Translations under genes and position numbers: made by a program
The notes under the pieces: generated by a model
What the model saw: only the letters and a program-made list of their open reading frames with translations
Database searches by the model: none
Told to the model about the DNA's origin: nothing
DNA from: Combretum micranthum
Lineage: Eukaryota > Streptophyta > Magnoliopsida > Myrtales > Combretaceae
Assembly: GCA_024138025.1 (NCBI GenBank)
Contig: JAMXBD010001400.1
Span: forward strand, 124,001-188,000
Length of the DNA: 64,000 nucleotides
Direction: 5' to 3'
Shown here: positions 38,501 through 51,993 of the stretch, piece after piece
How positions within the stretch are numbered: position 1 is the stretch's first letter
Layout: every line of letters starts with the position of its first letter

Positions 38501-39029
38501 TTGGGGTAGTTCATAAGTCATGCAACTACAATTCCAAATTGGTCCATAAGACATGCAACCATAGTCCCAATCTTAAGTGGGGTGGTCCATAAGACATGCA
38601 ACCACAATTTTTAATGTTGGTTCATAAGTCATGCAACCATAGTTTCACTATTTGAATGGGGTGGTTCATAAGTCATGCAACCCTAGTCGCCTTCATTAAA
38701 GACCCGCTGCCTCCCAAATACACTTTTGTCCCACCAAAGGCATACTCGACAATGATATGTGACTCACTACGTGATATGCATGTACAATTTATTCATATAA
38801 TCATGGTATATTAATTAGATAACTTAAAAGTGACCATACAAATTTCAGACATTCCAAATCTATACTAGCTCATACAAGATTATTGCAACAAAGCTTGCCT
38901 CGATATACTTATCATTCATTCATGCAAGTTTAGATCACCATTCAATCACAATTTTATCTTTTCCTAAGTCTAATGCCACTACTACTACAAGCACATCCAA
39001 GAGCATAATTAATTGAGAAATGAACTCAC

Positions 39030-39097
39030 TTGTCCATGTAGTGAAAATCCACTAGTCGTAATAGTCTCGGGAAGTGGTAACCCGTCCTCCAATTCAC
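39030..39097 (-). other. Exon-like block in solo LTR D
   Basis: A 68-nt block bordered by a CCTAG acceptor and GTGAGTTC on the minus strand. Confidence 0.45.
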
Positions 39098-39639
39098 CTA
39101 GGTACAAAGAATACCTCAATGAGTATCTCTTATGAAGTTCTATTAAACTTAACAATTTTATTTACTAAGTTCGTCAATTTCCGTCTAGGTTGAATCCTTA
39201 ACTTAAAAAGGTCATGTCTAACTCATTTTAACTCGGAATTTAGCTTATAATATACCGATTTATACCTACCTTGAAAGAGCCATCTATTTCCAAAGTTATT
39301 TCAAACATTTAAGGTCATTTAGGGGTCAGAAACATACTGTATAGTAGGGTCGCGAAAATTCCAAGATTTGAGCCTTTGTGAAAAATTGCCATATCTACTC
39401 TATTTAACTACTTAGACCAACTTATTTTAGTCCTAAGCTTGCAAGGAGATCCTCTAAACAAAATTAAGAGATTACACACCTATCTAATACCAAACATAAA
39501 GTTCAAATGAAACTTCTAAGGATCCATTTTCATAAAATCGAAATTTACAAGTTGAAATCCATTGTCTTGTTTTGAGTAATTCCTTTACTAAATCTTACTT
39601 AGTTCAATGAAAATAATTTTCCTATATTATATATCATCA

Positions 39640-40270
39640 AAGCATTCCATTTTCAATATAAAATACTTGTTTTGAGATCAAAAAGAAGGTTTTAAAAATT
39701 GGTCTCCCATAATTACGAATTTCCACTTTGAAATTTACAATGAAACAAGACCTAAATTTTGTCTTTTAAAACACTTGATTTAAGCAATACCTTTTAGGAA
39801 AACTCATTTAAACTTATGAAAATTCATTCCTTAAGATATCTATACCAAGAGCCCTTATATTTTTGTCTAAATCTTCATTTTAAAGTTGATGATGGGTTCC
39901 AAAAATAGGTCTTGGTCTTGATCCGAATTTTCATAAATTTATTTTGGACATATCTCTTGAGAAAATTCATCAAAACTCATGAAAACAACCCATTACATAT
40001 TATATCAAGAACCCTTCATTTCTTGAATAAAATCCTCATTTGTGAGTTGGAAAACATGTTTTTATTTTGGATCTTTGTCTTGATCCGAAAATACAATTTT
40101 TGTTTTTGAAAATAAACTTTGAAAATCAACTTTGATTCTTGTAAGATGAAGTCTTGATGATATACATCCATCAAACCTTCATTTTCTTAACAAAAACTTC
40201 CATTTTAAGACTTGGAAGAGGGTTTTTAAAATAGTGCATTGACAAGTTACGAATTTTACTTTTTCATTCA
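39640..40270 (-). repeat. Degenerate tandem array inside solo LTR D
   Basis: Four to five units of the same ~150-bp kind as in C, each with a CTTCATTT phrase, a run of A and T, TTGGAAAAC and a TCCGAATTT-like phrase. Confidence 0.55.
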
Positions 40271-43200
40271 ACTTGAATCTAAGATCTACTCAATACAACC
40301 ATGAACATAAGAAAAACTTAGTAGTAGGCCTTAAACTTCTAGATCTACACATAAACATAACTAAAGCTTGTAAAACTCTAGATCTACAAGTTATCACATA
40401 AACAAGAAGATAAACAAGCCTTCCATATAACAAAAATACTAAGAACAAAAGAGATCATCATCTAGAGGAGTGTTTCAATTCTTGGCATCATCATCCATAG
40501 CTTTTAAGCTTGTGGAATGTCCTTTGATGCATGAAACATCCATGGTATCATCCTAGAACATCTTATAAGAGCAAAAAGGGAAAGATTACCTCAAATACTT
40601 GCAAGAAAATATGTGGAGCAAGAAATAAAAATGGTGGCAGCTTGTTTGTGAAGAAGACAAGCCAAAAGAAGAGAAAAGAGAGGGAAAAAGAGAGAGGAAA
40701 AATATAGGGTTTGTAAAGATGAAAGAGGGAGGAATAAGATGCTTAAATAGAGATGTGTGTGTGTTAAATAATTTAAAAAAAATAAAACAGCAGCTGCAAG
40801 GAGAGGGGGCTGGCGTGATTTTGGGAGTGTGGGGGGTGTTTAGTTGATTGAAATTGTATTTTGAAAGTGTAACTTGTGCTTCCATTCTAACTAAAAGAGA
40901 CTTTTAAAATATCAAATAATTGATTAAAAATAATGAAAAGTGGCTAATTTATGGGGAATGGGCAGCTGCAATTTTGGGAAATGGAAGTGTAAGAAAAAGC
41001 AAAAGAAGACATAATAATGTGTAGTAATGATAATGTATGTGTACTTGAGATATGGGTTGATAAAGTGGCTTTTTGAATAAGAAAATATATAAAATAAATT
41101 AAGAAAAATATTTTTATTTAAGTGGCAGAATTTTTATGATTTAAATAAAATAATCAATTAAATTATTTTTAGAAATTTAACAATTAAGTTACCGGTAAGA
41201 GTAAAATAAGCTTATATGAGCTATAACTGATATTTTTAAATCCGAAAAATTCTAAACTTGATATTTTTGAAATCCTTATAAAAATACGAGTCTAAAAATA
41301 TTAAAGATATATTTTTAATTTTCCGAGCCCCGGGACACGCTTTCCAAAGAAGTATCCAAACGGGTTCGAAATAAGCCAAAAATAAACCAATCTGATATTT
41401 TTAATAATTCAAATATTATTACGGACTATTCTAAACACTTTAATTATTTTTCGACTCCTCGATTTACGAACTCGGGTTTGTCGGACCTAAACTGTAGGGT
41501 TTTACTCCAGATCGGTTGACTTAAGGTCTCCGGTAGACTTTCCGGCTTAAGGTTTAGGGCTTAGAAAACAGGGGTTTACAATAGATTAGATAGTCATATC
41601 TATAGATTCAATAATTAAACTCGTATAAGAAATTACATTAATTATCCACTTATCTCAAACTTTTATTACAACCCTATTTGATCAAACACTAAATAGAAAC
41701 CCCGCTATGGCTGTGAAGATTGCCCTGCCAAAATATAGACAATTTTTCTTTATCTGTCAAAGTATTTATTTTCACTTTGAATATAGTATTTTCTTACAAA
41801 AGTATTAACAAACCATTCATATTAAAAAACATTCATTTTCCAAGCAATCATACATTTGAAGCAACATATTCCCCATGTTATCTATGGTTTATCCTAACTT
41901 ATTAACTTAAGCCAATAATTAACTATTATCTCATTTTAACTTAATCCTAACCAATTTGATTAGAGTTAATCATTTGATCCAATTACTAAGTCATTTTGAT
42001 TAAACTTAGTCAACCTAACTCATTCTGACTTATCAAATTCTATTTAGTCAAGTTGAACTAAGATTGATTAACTAAGTTCATTTTATATCTAAGATTCATA
42101 TTAACTTAAGTCTATATTAATTTAATCTTAGCCAAGTTGATTAATCATAATCAATCTAATTCATTTTAGTTCATTCAAGCTTATTAAGTCAAGTTAAACA
42201 TTATTAACTAAGTTCATTTTATATCTAACTCTATATTTAATCAAATTATTTATTAAGTCTTTAAGTTCACTAAACTCATACTTAATTATATCATTCAACA
42301 AACATAACACATTAAATATCATTTATCTATTTCATTCTAGCCCTAAAAGATTCATATTATACTTAACTACATACATTTAACTAGTAAAACAAGCTTTTAA
42401 CTTTGTTGGAAAATATAGCAGCTAGTAAAAAATAAAATTTCAGCCTTGATACTTTTATAATTTACAAAAACTTAAAATATAAAAGTTGTAGATGTCTTTT
42501 TAATCTTTTCATAGCCTTTTGAATCTCCTTGATCCAAGGTCGGATGAAAAAGTTATGAGCAAAATATGAAATAATGTTGCAGCATGGAAAACCAAATGGG
42601 GCCGTTTCAACCTAGGGATTTTACCCAAAAATAAGTCGAAAGTGAAACATCCCTCCAAATGAGCCATTTCTAAGGTCATTACTCCATATACATTCTCAAA
42701 CAAGGCCGATTGGACATTGTGACTTTGAAAAAAAAAATTATCAGAAAGTGAAACACCCCTCCAAACGGGCCGTTTGATAGGATGTTTGCATTTTTTTCGA
42801 GCTTCCCTCTATTTCAAACTTGATTTTTATACATTTTTCACATACCCTACTATACTCTAAGCTCTATACAAGCATCATGTAACACACTATATATACTTAA
42901 CAACTCAAAATATATATAAACTTCATTTCTCAACATCAAACAACTTCTTAATCAACTTTTGAACACTTCACCATCATCACCAACTGATGCATTGACTCAA
43001 AACAACTTCCACACATACTACCACTTATCCACCACAACTCATCTATCCTCAAAACAACTTCAAAATGAACATTCCCATCACCACACATTCATATACACAT
43101 CATAACCATCTCATCATCATCATCATCAACACAACTACTTCATCCCCTTCACTTCCCAAACCATATAACATTCAAACCTACAATTCATTTACTCACCAAT

Positions 43201-44036
43201 GTAACCACAACAAACTTCATATTTCTATACTTACAACTTTCATAACTCATCTAAGCTCATTATATACTTGCATAAATAATAAGCAAAAACAACATAAAAA
43301 CAAATATACTTATCTTTTGGCAAAACATGCAACATTGATCATCTTTTCTTATTGTTAAGGCAACTCCTAACTTGGTTTCCACTTCCTATCTTGTTTTCTA
43401 TCTTCTATTTCTCTTTTAATCTTCTTAAAATTGAGATTTTGATGGGATAAATTTGAGAGAGAAAAAGAAAAAGGAAAGGAGAAGAAGAAGAGGAACAAGA
43501 TACGGGAATGGGAAAGAGAAAAGAGAGAGAGAAAGAAAGAGAAATAAAGAAAAGGCAGGTCAAAGGAAAATTAAAGGAAAAAGAAAGGAGAAGGCTTAAA
43601 ATTAACATCTTTTAGAATAAGGATACTAGGTTTAGAACTTTCAGATCAATATCTTTAATTCTAGAAGTATTTAAAAGATGATTTCAAAATCAATAGGATA
43701 GAAATTAAAAACTTAAAATAAGAACTTAATTTAGGAATTTAATTTAAATCAAATTGACATTTAATTTGAGTTCTAATTGATATTTTTATACAAGCAGACG
43801 AAATCAAATTTTACGAAAATTAATGAATTAGAATTTAAGCTAAAGTTAAAGGGTTTAGGAATCTCTAAACATTTAAACAACATGTTTGTGGGCTTTAAGA
43901 ATTGAATTATCAAATTTCAACTTAATTAATTACTAATCTAATATCAAATTGTTTACTTACATCCTATAATTCATTTGACTTATTTATTCTATCTAAACTC
44001 AATTTCTAACTTAGGTAAAGGTTTGTGGTATTTCAG

Positions 44037-45074
44037 ATCTACAGTCCAACTTACAAAGAAGTCATGTCAAAAGATGTTAGTACTGGTGTGGATCTTGAAA
44101 CTCTTACTAATATTTCAAAAGCATTTGGTATGACATGCCTTCGACAACTGTATGTTAAAGTTAAAAATATCTCAACCATGCCTGTGGAGCAAAATATGGT
44201 GGATCATACGGTTGTACCAAAAAGGCTAGTGACACAAAAGCATGCAAATGTTCAAACAAATATAGAAAGAAGCAACAGTTTAATGTCAAAAGTTGAAGAA
44301 AATGTTTGCATTGTAAATGATATTGAGAAAGAGATGGAGGAGGCCCTACACGAAAATGATTTAGAATGTGAAGTAATATTTGAGGAGAATCAAGATAAGA
44401 AGAATGAGATGCCATTTGAGATCAATGCGTCAAGTGATGAAAATGATTCTCCAAAGAAAAATGAACTTCTTCAAAAAGATATTGTTGTAGAAAGTGCTCA
44501 AGTAAACAAACAAACTAGTAAAAGTTCATCATGCCAACATCATATTCCATTCCTAAGTAATATAGATGTTAGTCATGATTATGCATCTTATGAAGAAGAA
44601 TTACTTAAACCTAAAGACTTGTGTTTAGCTAATGAACTTAAGATTGGGATGAGATTTAAGACTAAAGGTGATTTGGTCTATATGGTGAAAATGTGGCACA
44701 CAAAAAATCATTATAACTTCATAGTGACAGAATCAAGTAAGAAGATATGGAATGTTGTTTGTGAAGCTAAGACGACTTGTAATTGTGAATAGGGACTTCA
44801 TCAATGCCAAAAATGCTGGAATGTCGACTTTATGGTTACCATTGATAATGGTCCACACACATGCACAAATAAGAGCTTTAGACAGGATCATCCACAACTT
44901 GACCAAACATTCATGAGCTAATATTTCTTGGGTCAAGTGAAGAATAACCTGGATTTTAAAATCTAGACTCTTCGACAGTAGATTTAAGACACGTATGGGT
45001 ATGTGATGTCAACAAGGATATTTTCGGGTTGAAAAGGATAGCAATTGAAGAAGTGTATGGAAATTGGGATGAAT
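44037..45074 (+). pseudogene. MULE transposase: N-terminal and MuDR domain exon (broken)
   Basis: The exon follows the acceptor at 44036 and is open to a TAG at about 44790 (residues IYSPTYKEV onward). A low-complexity acidic stretch fills about 44200-44560. The MuDR zinc-containing domain follows (GMRFKTKGDLVYMVKMW, about 44646; CEAKTTCNC, about 44762; NGPHTC, about 44848). After the stop, homology continues in changed frames through the region preceding the catalytic domain and ends at VYGNWDE, where solo LTR E cuts the gene at 45074. The protein cuts and rejoins DNA at MULE ends in the family. Open frames on the other strand are shadows. Confidence 0.8.
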
Positions 45075-46169
45075 TGTCACGCCCCAATGGGTACCCTAAA
45101 CGTGACAGTCCGCCACACTCAATATTAAAGCTTAAGTATGACATCCTTAGTCATTTCCAAAAGCTTTTATATTAAGTGTAAGGCTTACTTTCACAATTTT
45201 AGAGGACCATATAGGGAATAATGAAGCTTAAGGAGATATAAAAACATATTAAGAAAAGAAGAATCACAATAATTATTTGTTCATGGCAAAAACTTTACAA
45301 ATTTAGGGACAACTCCCTAAACTACTAATCTATTATATATATATATATTAACATGCTTAATACTAAGCCATACTTTATCCAGATTTCTGATGTTCAAAAG
45401 GAATTACCTGCCTGCACGGTCCACGTGGCCTTAACCATAAGTACGGAAACTGTAAAAGATAGCTATCGGGGTATAAGCTAATAGGCTTAGTGAGAACTAT
45501 TTCCATAAATAACTTCTTGTAACAAGATTCAAACAAGTTGGTTAATCACACATATGTAATGCATCAAACACGTGGGCAAACAATCATATAGCTTTCCGGG
45601 AACTATATGTTGAATGGATTTACACCCTCCATTCGGGGTTTGGTGATACTTATCCTCAAAACAAGTAATTTTAATAAAAGAAACTTTAAGCTTGCGAGCA
45701 CTCACCGCCAAGCATTCATTAAAAAGTTTTAAACTTGCGAGCACTCATCGCCAAGTATTCCGAATCTACTTGATTTGACCTTGCTTTCGGATCAACCACC
45801 AAGCATTTCCCTTAAGCCACCAAGCAATCGCTTTCGGATCTCCCGCCAAGTGTTGCTTTCGACATGAGCTTACTATCCTTCTCACCCAAGGATAATAACC
45901 CAACCATGCAATGTGACTCACTTCATGGTATGCATGAGTTCATTAATTTATAAAGTCATAACATAATTACTTTCAACTTTATGGCGATCAAGGAACTTCA
46001 CACAAATCAATGTTAAACTAAAACAATCACTTAAAACAATTCTGGCTTCGATATTCTTAGAATTCTTTCAAGGAATTATTTTACATGCATATCGGTTTAT
46101 CTTTTCCTAACTCTAGTGCAACTAAATTACAAGCACAACAAGTGTAGCATTTAATGGAAATAAACTCAC

Positions 46170-46267
46170 GATGCCATTGTCGTCTATTCCTCTAAGCAGA
46201 CGAGTCGTTCACACACTCCACTTAATCGTAATAATTCTCGGGTAAAGGAATCCTTCCTTGGGGTCAC
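46170..46267 (-). other. Exon-like block in solo LTR E
   Basis: A 98-nt block with the same borders as in B (acceptor TTTGGATAG, donor GTGAGTTTATT) on the minus strand. Confidence 0.5.
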
Positions 46268-48080
46268 CTATCCAAAGAAAATACCCACGATGAGTTTTTC
46301 TTGATGATTTTCTTGAATTTTGACAAAACAATGTCAAAGAACGTCAAAGTTCGTATAGAAGAATGTTTCAACTTAAAATGCCATAACTTGGTCATTTTAA
46401 CTTGGAATCGCGCATATAATATACCGATTTCTACCTACTCGAAAAGATCTACCCATTTCCAAAATTATTTCCAACAAACAAAGCCATATAGGCTCCGAAA
46501 AAGTGGCGACAAAATTCACCACGGATTTCCAGGTAAAAACAATTTTGGTTCAAGAAATCAAAATTTGTTTGATAAATACTTAGTTATCTATATAGTTGAA
46601 AAATTCTCTTTTTATAGCTATATAACTTATATTTAAGCATGCTCAAGTGTCTTGTTGTCCAATTATTTTTCTTAGGTAAAACAATGTCGGGTTGAAGCTT
46701 TTCGGAAATTGTTTTTGTAAATTTCTTTGAAATGAATACCTTGTTTTCTTTATTTTCTAAAAAAAGTTTCATGTTGGTTTTATTTATTCTTTTCTTAGTG
46801 ACCTTTGAAAATAAAATTTTCTACTTTCTAAGTTACAATAATACTATATTCGAAGTTTTCTAGGAAACATGCTATTCTTCGTTTTTCTTGTGTAAATTCC
46901 TTTGTTTACTTGTTTTGCAAAAATCCTTACTTGAAATTTCTCATTCTTTTCTTATATTTCATATTTTTTTCAAAAATAATCATTCATGCATGAAAATTTG
47001 TTTTCTTCATAAAAACAATGTGAAACAATTAATGACTTTTTGTAGAAAAACTAATTTCTATAATCTTATTAACTTCTTCTTGTAACTTGAAAAGATATAA
47101 CTTTATTATTTTCAAACCATAAATTTTCTTTGCCTATTTATTTGCAAGGGTCTTTACTTAAAAATTTCCTTAGTCATCCATCTTATTTTTCTTTTTATGA
47201 AAAGAACCATTTTTGTTAACAAAATATTTTCTTTTGAAAATCAAGGTGAAATAATAAGGATCTAAGTGGCTTTTTAAAGTAAAAGTAGTTTATAAAATTG
47301 TAGTGAGTTCTTCATGAAAAGGAATTTGTTTATTTTGTGTTGCTTTAGAGATTTTATACTTTTCATAAACTTATTTCTAAGTGACAAAATTCTTCTTTTT
47401 GTTTGAATAAAATTATGGACAACAATCTAAATGAACATGATTATGAGAATAATAATAACCAAAATAACATAAAGCATAATAATAAAGTCAAGTATTGGAG
47501 TCTTAGCTTTTTCAAGGCTCCCGGGACTAAGAAATAAACTAGTCCCATAATAAAATGAAATGAAAGAAGGAAAAGCTTGTTTTGACTTGATGAGGACAAG
47601 TCTAAGACTAGAGACTAGTCTTAAAAACAACTTGAAATAAATAAATTGCATTGAAGTAAATAAATTGCATGAAAGGTAAATAAATTGCAAGATTATGAGC
47701 TTATATGCTCTAAATAGTATATATAGCTATATAGATATAATAGATAGTTATGAACATAAAGGAAACATAAATGATCATAAGAGAAACATAAATGAATATA
47801 AAGGAAACATGAACATAGAGGAATTGTGGTTATGAACAAAAACAAAGTATGAACCTATTGTTGCTTTCTTAACCTTCATGGTTTTAGAAAACACACACTA
47901 AGCTCATACTAAGTAGATGAACATGAAGAAATCTTGAGAAATTTCTTACCTAAAGAAAGCTAAGCTAAGAAGACTTCTTGAAAAGAACTCTTGAGAGAAG
48001 TTGGAGAGAATTCTTGAGAGATTTTGAGAGAGTAACTTTGGTATAGAAGTGGTGTGAAAGAAGTGAAAGAGAAGGGGGGG

Positions 48081-48088
48081 TATTTATA
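48081..48088 (-). promoter_or_regulatory. TATA box of solo LTR E
   Basis: TATAAATACCCCCCC on the minus strand, in the same context as in copy B. Confidence 0.55.
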
Positions 48089-48813
48089 GGAAAATGTGGA
48101 GTGATTTTTGTGTGATTTAAATAAAGAAATTAAAACAAATTGATGGGCATTAAGAGAGGGGGGGGGGGGGGCGCGGTGGTGTGCGCCGGCCATGTCCTTG
48201 AAGGGGGAAATTGATTTATTTTTTTGACTTTTTGGAAAATAAAAGATGTGATATGTAAGATAGATGTGATATAAAGTTATGGGAAAGGTAAAAAGTTAAG
48301 ATTATAAGTTTTGTAGAGTGTAAGAGTAGGTGTAAGAAAAAGTAGAGATAAAAGAATAGTGTAGAATAGTAATGAATAATGTAATGTAAAGTAGATATGA
48401 CAATTAAAGTACCGGTAGTAAGAAATTATGCGTATAATAGCTATATCTGTTATTTTTACTTACCGAAAAATTACGAAACTGATATTTTTGAAAAACTTAT
48501 ATTTTTACGAGTCTAACGGTGTATTCGGAATATTTTTACTATTCCGGTCCTCCGGACACGTTTTTCGAGAACTGTGTCCGTTCGGGTTCGAAGGACACCC
48601 GAATTTCGCGAAACTGAAACTTTTATAAAACCTATGGTTATTACGAACTATTTTAGCTAATTATCCCAACTTCGTTTTCTAGGGCCAAAGAAAACGGCAA
48701 TGCCGGATTTAGATGGATACGGTAAACTAGGGTTTTGTTAACCTTTAGGGTTTCGTTTGACTTCCGGTTTAGGGTTTTATGCTAAACTGATTTCGAAAAT
48801 TTAGGGGTTTACA

Positions 48814-49810
48814 TGAATCATACAATGAATTGCCAAAACTAGTGGCTGCTATCAAAACAACTAACCCACATACACGTATTGCATGGAAAGCACAATTAAC
48901 TGAAAGTGATACTGATGTGGTATTTTCTAGATTGTTTTAAGCATTTGGGCCTTGCATAAAAGCTTGTAGACATTGTAGGCTCAGCGTCAGTGTTGACGGG
49001 AAATTTTTGTATGGCGAATATCCACACAATTTATTGATTACATATTGTGTAGATGAAGCGAATCATATCATTCCACTAGCATTTACATTAGTGGATAAGG
49101 AATCAAGTGACACATGGTCATAGTTCCAAAAAAAGCCAAAAAGATGCCTTGAAGGATCGCGCAGTGATGATCACACATTATATCTTATATCGGATCAACA
49201 CAGGGTTTAATAAAAGCACTAAAGGATATGAATGTTGGATGGCAACCCCCTTTTGCACAATGGAGGATATGCATAAGACATGTTGCTAGCAATTTTAACA
49301 CAAAATACAAAAATCAATATTTGAAGAAGCTACTAACAGCAATGAGATTTTAGACACTAGAAAGAAAATATGAATTCTATATGGATGAAATAAGGAAGAG
49401 ATGGAGAACAGCTCTAAACTACGTTGAAAGCATACCACTTGAGTAATGGACAAGAGCATATGATGGGGGCTTCGGGTCTGATTAGATAACAACAAACCTC
49501 GGTGAAATTTACAACACAATATTGAAAGCTACAATATCATTGCTTATATTAGCCTTGATTCTAAACATTTTAAACAATTGTGTTGGCTATTTTGATAAAT
49601 GGTGCAATGAAGCACATAAGGCTATAAGGAAAGGAAAAACTTACCGTAAATGGGTTGGAACCAAGATAGAAAGATGGAGAGGAGCAGCTACTCGACATAA
49701 GGTGGTTAAATTTAACAAAATGGCTGGCATTTTAGGTGAAAATAGGAGTCTATTTTATATATTATGGAAAAAAGGGTGGCCATTATTATCATCCCCAGGT
49801 TTTTCATAAA
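48814..49810 (+). pseudogene. MULE transposase catalytic region (broken)
   Basis: This continues directly after solo LTR E with SYNELPKLVAAI and then AFGPCIKACRHCRLSVDGKFLYG-type sequence (in the text SVSVDGKFLYGEY), the first catalytic Asp lying in VDGKF near 48990. The second Asp lies in LISDQH near 49190. The third acidic residue was not located with confidence. After several stops (about 48939, 49122, 49209) an open piece (49522-49809) matches the part C-terminal to the catalytic core (KATISLLILAL, RHKVVKFNK). The order and spacing match mudrA-like MULE transposases. The right edge is broken by repeat J. Confidence 0.8.
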
Positions 49811-51896
49811 TAGAATTAGAATATAGAATTATATTAAGAAATATTTATTGTGTTTTGAATGAATATGTTGTAGCATATTAACGTTAAGTAAATTTAAGTA
49901 TAATAACTTTTGTAAAATCAATTTAGTAAGAATAGAAGTTTAAAATCATCAATTGAATTAATTTAAGAAAATTTCCAAATTAAGTATTCTTTATATCCTT
50001 ATAGAAAATTGAAATTTATAAATTCAACTTCTAAATTTCCAACAACATTGTTATAAATTCTTATAAGGAATTATTTCATCAAATAGGATATATAAACTAA
50101 ATTGTTACTAAACTTTGTTTTGAATTTGAAGGGTTGATAATTATCATGTATTAGATATATAATGGACTATGTGTGTTTGTTTGAACTTAATGGCTACAAA
50201 ATTAAACACTATGAGCTCACCATAACTCCCATGCACTCACACACACTTAATCATTTTCAAAATGCCACAAAAGTCAAAGGATAGCTTTGTTTATATATAC
50301 ATAATTGTATCTAAATGGCAAAAATTTTGCTTTCTCATTCCCATCTTTTTAGTCTCTCTTTCAAACCAACGTTACTTACACCACACACACACTCCACTTT
50401 CATCTTCGTTTTCTTGTTCTAAATCATCAAGAAGTTCTAGCTAAATCACTCTCTTCAAGTTTAAAACAAGAATAGGTAAGTTAACTTATGCTTTGTCTTT
50501 ATTATTTTTGTGTTTATGTAGTTGTAGAATAAGTGTTGTTGTTGGTTAATAGCTATTTTAGAATGGTTATGAGTTTTGAAGTTTATGGTTGATTTGTTGG
50601 TTGGTTAATTTGATGTGGAGAGTAATCATAAGTTGGAGGATATGATGGAGTAAATGGGAAGTATGTGTCTTGTATGATGATGTTGGAGTGTATTGGATGG
50701 AATTGAGGCAACTAAACTTGGTTAAAGTGTGTAAAAATGTGAAGTGAAAAAGTGTATTTTGCTGTCAAAAGGCCATGGGGCGTGGTGGAAAGCGTGGCGG
50801 TGGTGGTAGTGGCCTTTATGCTTCTCCATATGGGGTAGCTGTCAAGCCCCAAAGGGTACCTTAAACGTGGCAGTCCACCACATATACTATTAAAACTTAA
50901 GAATGACTTCCCGAAGTCATGCGAAAGTTTCAATACCATATGTAAGGCGTCTATCACAACAATAGGAGACACCGGTGAGATGTATAGTTAGAGATAGTAA
51001 ATACAGCATACAAGAATTCTAGATAACCATCTCATTTCACATTATAAGAATACGATCCTTACATTATCTTAGGGGCTTTTCCCTTATAATTCTCCAAACA
51101 ATCATAATATCGTCTTAGTCTTTCACATGAGAAAACAATACTAACACCAAAAGATATTAAAGGATATTTAGTCTAAGATCTTTGAAAAATTCCAGAAGCT
51201 CCCCAAAACATAATCCCACTCGAGTATATAAAGTCCTTGAGCATAAAGATATTGGTCCTATTACAACAAAAGTCTATTAGAGCATAATCATAACTAGCTT
51301 AGTGAGAATATTCCTAAATCAACGTACTTATATAAATAATTTCAAACAAGTTATTAAACAAGCATATGAATGCATCAAGCAAATGAATAATCAATACATA
51401 TAATCTATCGAAAATCATACGTTTGAATGGATTTACCCTCCATTCAGGGTTAGGTGTTTTAGGCTCTTTAAACCCATCTTTAAAATCCAACTCATGTAGT
51501 TTATTTCAGGCTCCTACTCGTCCATCTTGAAATAGTTCTTTCAGGCTCCTATTCACCCATCTTGCAGATTTATGGCTCCTGCAAACCCTGCTACTATACT
51601 CTTGTTCCATCAAGTACGGTAGCTCATGAAATGAAACTAACTACGTGATATGCATGAATCGATTTAATATAACCATAATATATGATTAGAGAAATTTAAA
51701 GGTGATCACAAAATTTGCACACACTCCAACAAAATAATATTAAAACACAATTTAATTAACAACGATTCATGTCTTGGTATGCTTAGCATTCTTTCAACCA
51801 ATATTATCATACATAATTCATTTTCATCTTTTCCTACTTCTAGTGCCTCTAGCTACAAGCACAAACAAGTACGAAAAAGGTACGAAATAAACTCAC

Positions 51897-51993
51897 TCGC
51901 CTATGAGGACACTTCTTTCTTATGGAGGAGTCAATCGGTAATTACACTAATCAAAATAATCCTCCAAATATGAATACTCCTCATCGGGATCAC
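51897..51993 (-). other. Exon-like block in solo LTR F
   Basis: A 97-nt block bordered by TTGATTAG and GTGAGTTTATT on the minus strand. Confidence 0.5.

Larger units (their letters stand above)
37906..41580 (-). mobile_element. Solo LTR D (TGTAAACCCC-type family)
   Basis: A 3675-bp insertion in K flanked by ATAGA (37901-37905 and 41581-41585). The minus strand starts TGTAAACCCC and ends GGGGCGTGACA. The exon-1 donor GTAATC lies at 40589 reading down, the exon-like block at 39030-39097 and a TATTTAAG box near 40745. It shares the GGTCCATAAGACATGCAAC cassette units (about 38504-38750) and the tandem array (about 39640-40270) with C, so C and D form one subfamily. D lies only 180 bp from C in K. 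Confidence 0.87.
31128..44000 (-). mobile_element. Outer LTR-like repeat K, hosting solo LTRs C and D (right end approximate)
   Basis: Starts TGTAACGCCTTAAAA at 31128, after AATCT. K-derived DNA is present at 31128-32313, 37726-37905 and 41586-about 44000, about 3.8 kb net. The left part holds a phrase AAGCTTAGTACACAG and a GC-rich cassette (about 31890-32010) in the same relative order as in the A-G family, so K may be a distant relative read on the minus strand. CT-rich minus-strand DNA lies at 43400-43610. I found no right-hand target duplication, so the end is a guess. Open frames here (31540-31731, 43065-43358) are simple Ser/Thr/His-rich repeats, not genes. Confidence 0.4.
31118..44036 (+). 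other. 12.9-kb MULE intron filled by nested LTR insertions
   Basis: The donor CAG|GTATC at 31118 and the acceptor TTTCAG ending at 44036 join two exons in the same phase within the conserved N-terminal transposase region. Nearly all of the intron is inserted DNA: outer repeat K, which itself contains solo LTRs C and D. The original intron was probably only tens to hundreds of bases long. Confidence 0.5.
45075..48813 (-). mobile_element. Solo LTR E (TGTAAACCCC-type family) in the MULE transposase
   Basis: A 3739-bp insertion flanked by TGAAT (45070-45074 and 48814-48818). Removing it with one duplication joins NWDE to SYNELPKL in frame, proving the boundaries. The minus strand carries a TATA box (48081-48088), GGCCGGCGC upstream, a TTTAG|GTAAG donor at 47950/47949 and the exon-like block at 46170-46267. 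It is nearly identical to B, including the GCGAGCACTC cassette (about 45640-45900). A G-run (about 48162-48171) lies upstream of TATA. Confidence 0.9.

Noticed and set aside
43065..43608. Ser/Thr/His-rich and Leu/Ser-rich frames as genes
   Set aside because: They come from simple-sequence CA/CT-rich DNA in repeat K.
21898..48813. B and E as the two LTRs of one 27-kb retrotransposon
   Set aside because: They have different target duplications (AGGCC and TGAAT), each duplicated around its own copy, and the DNA between belongs to other elements.
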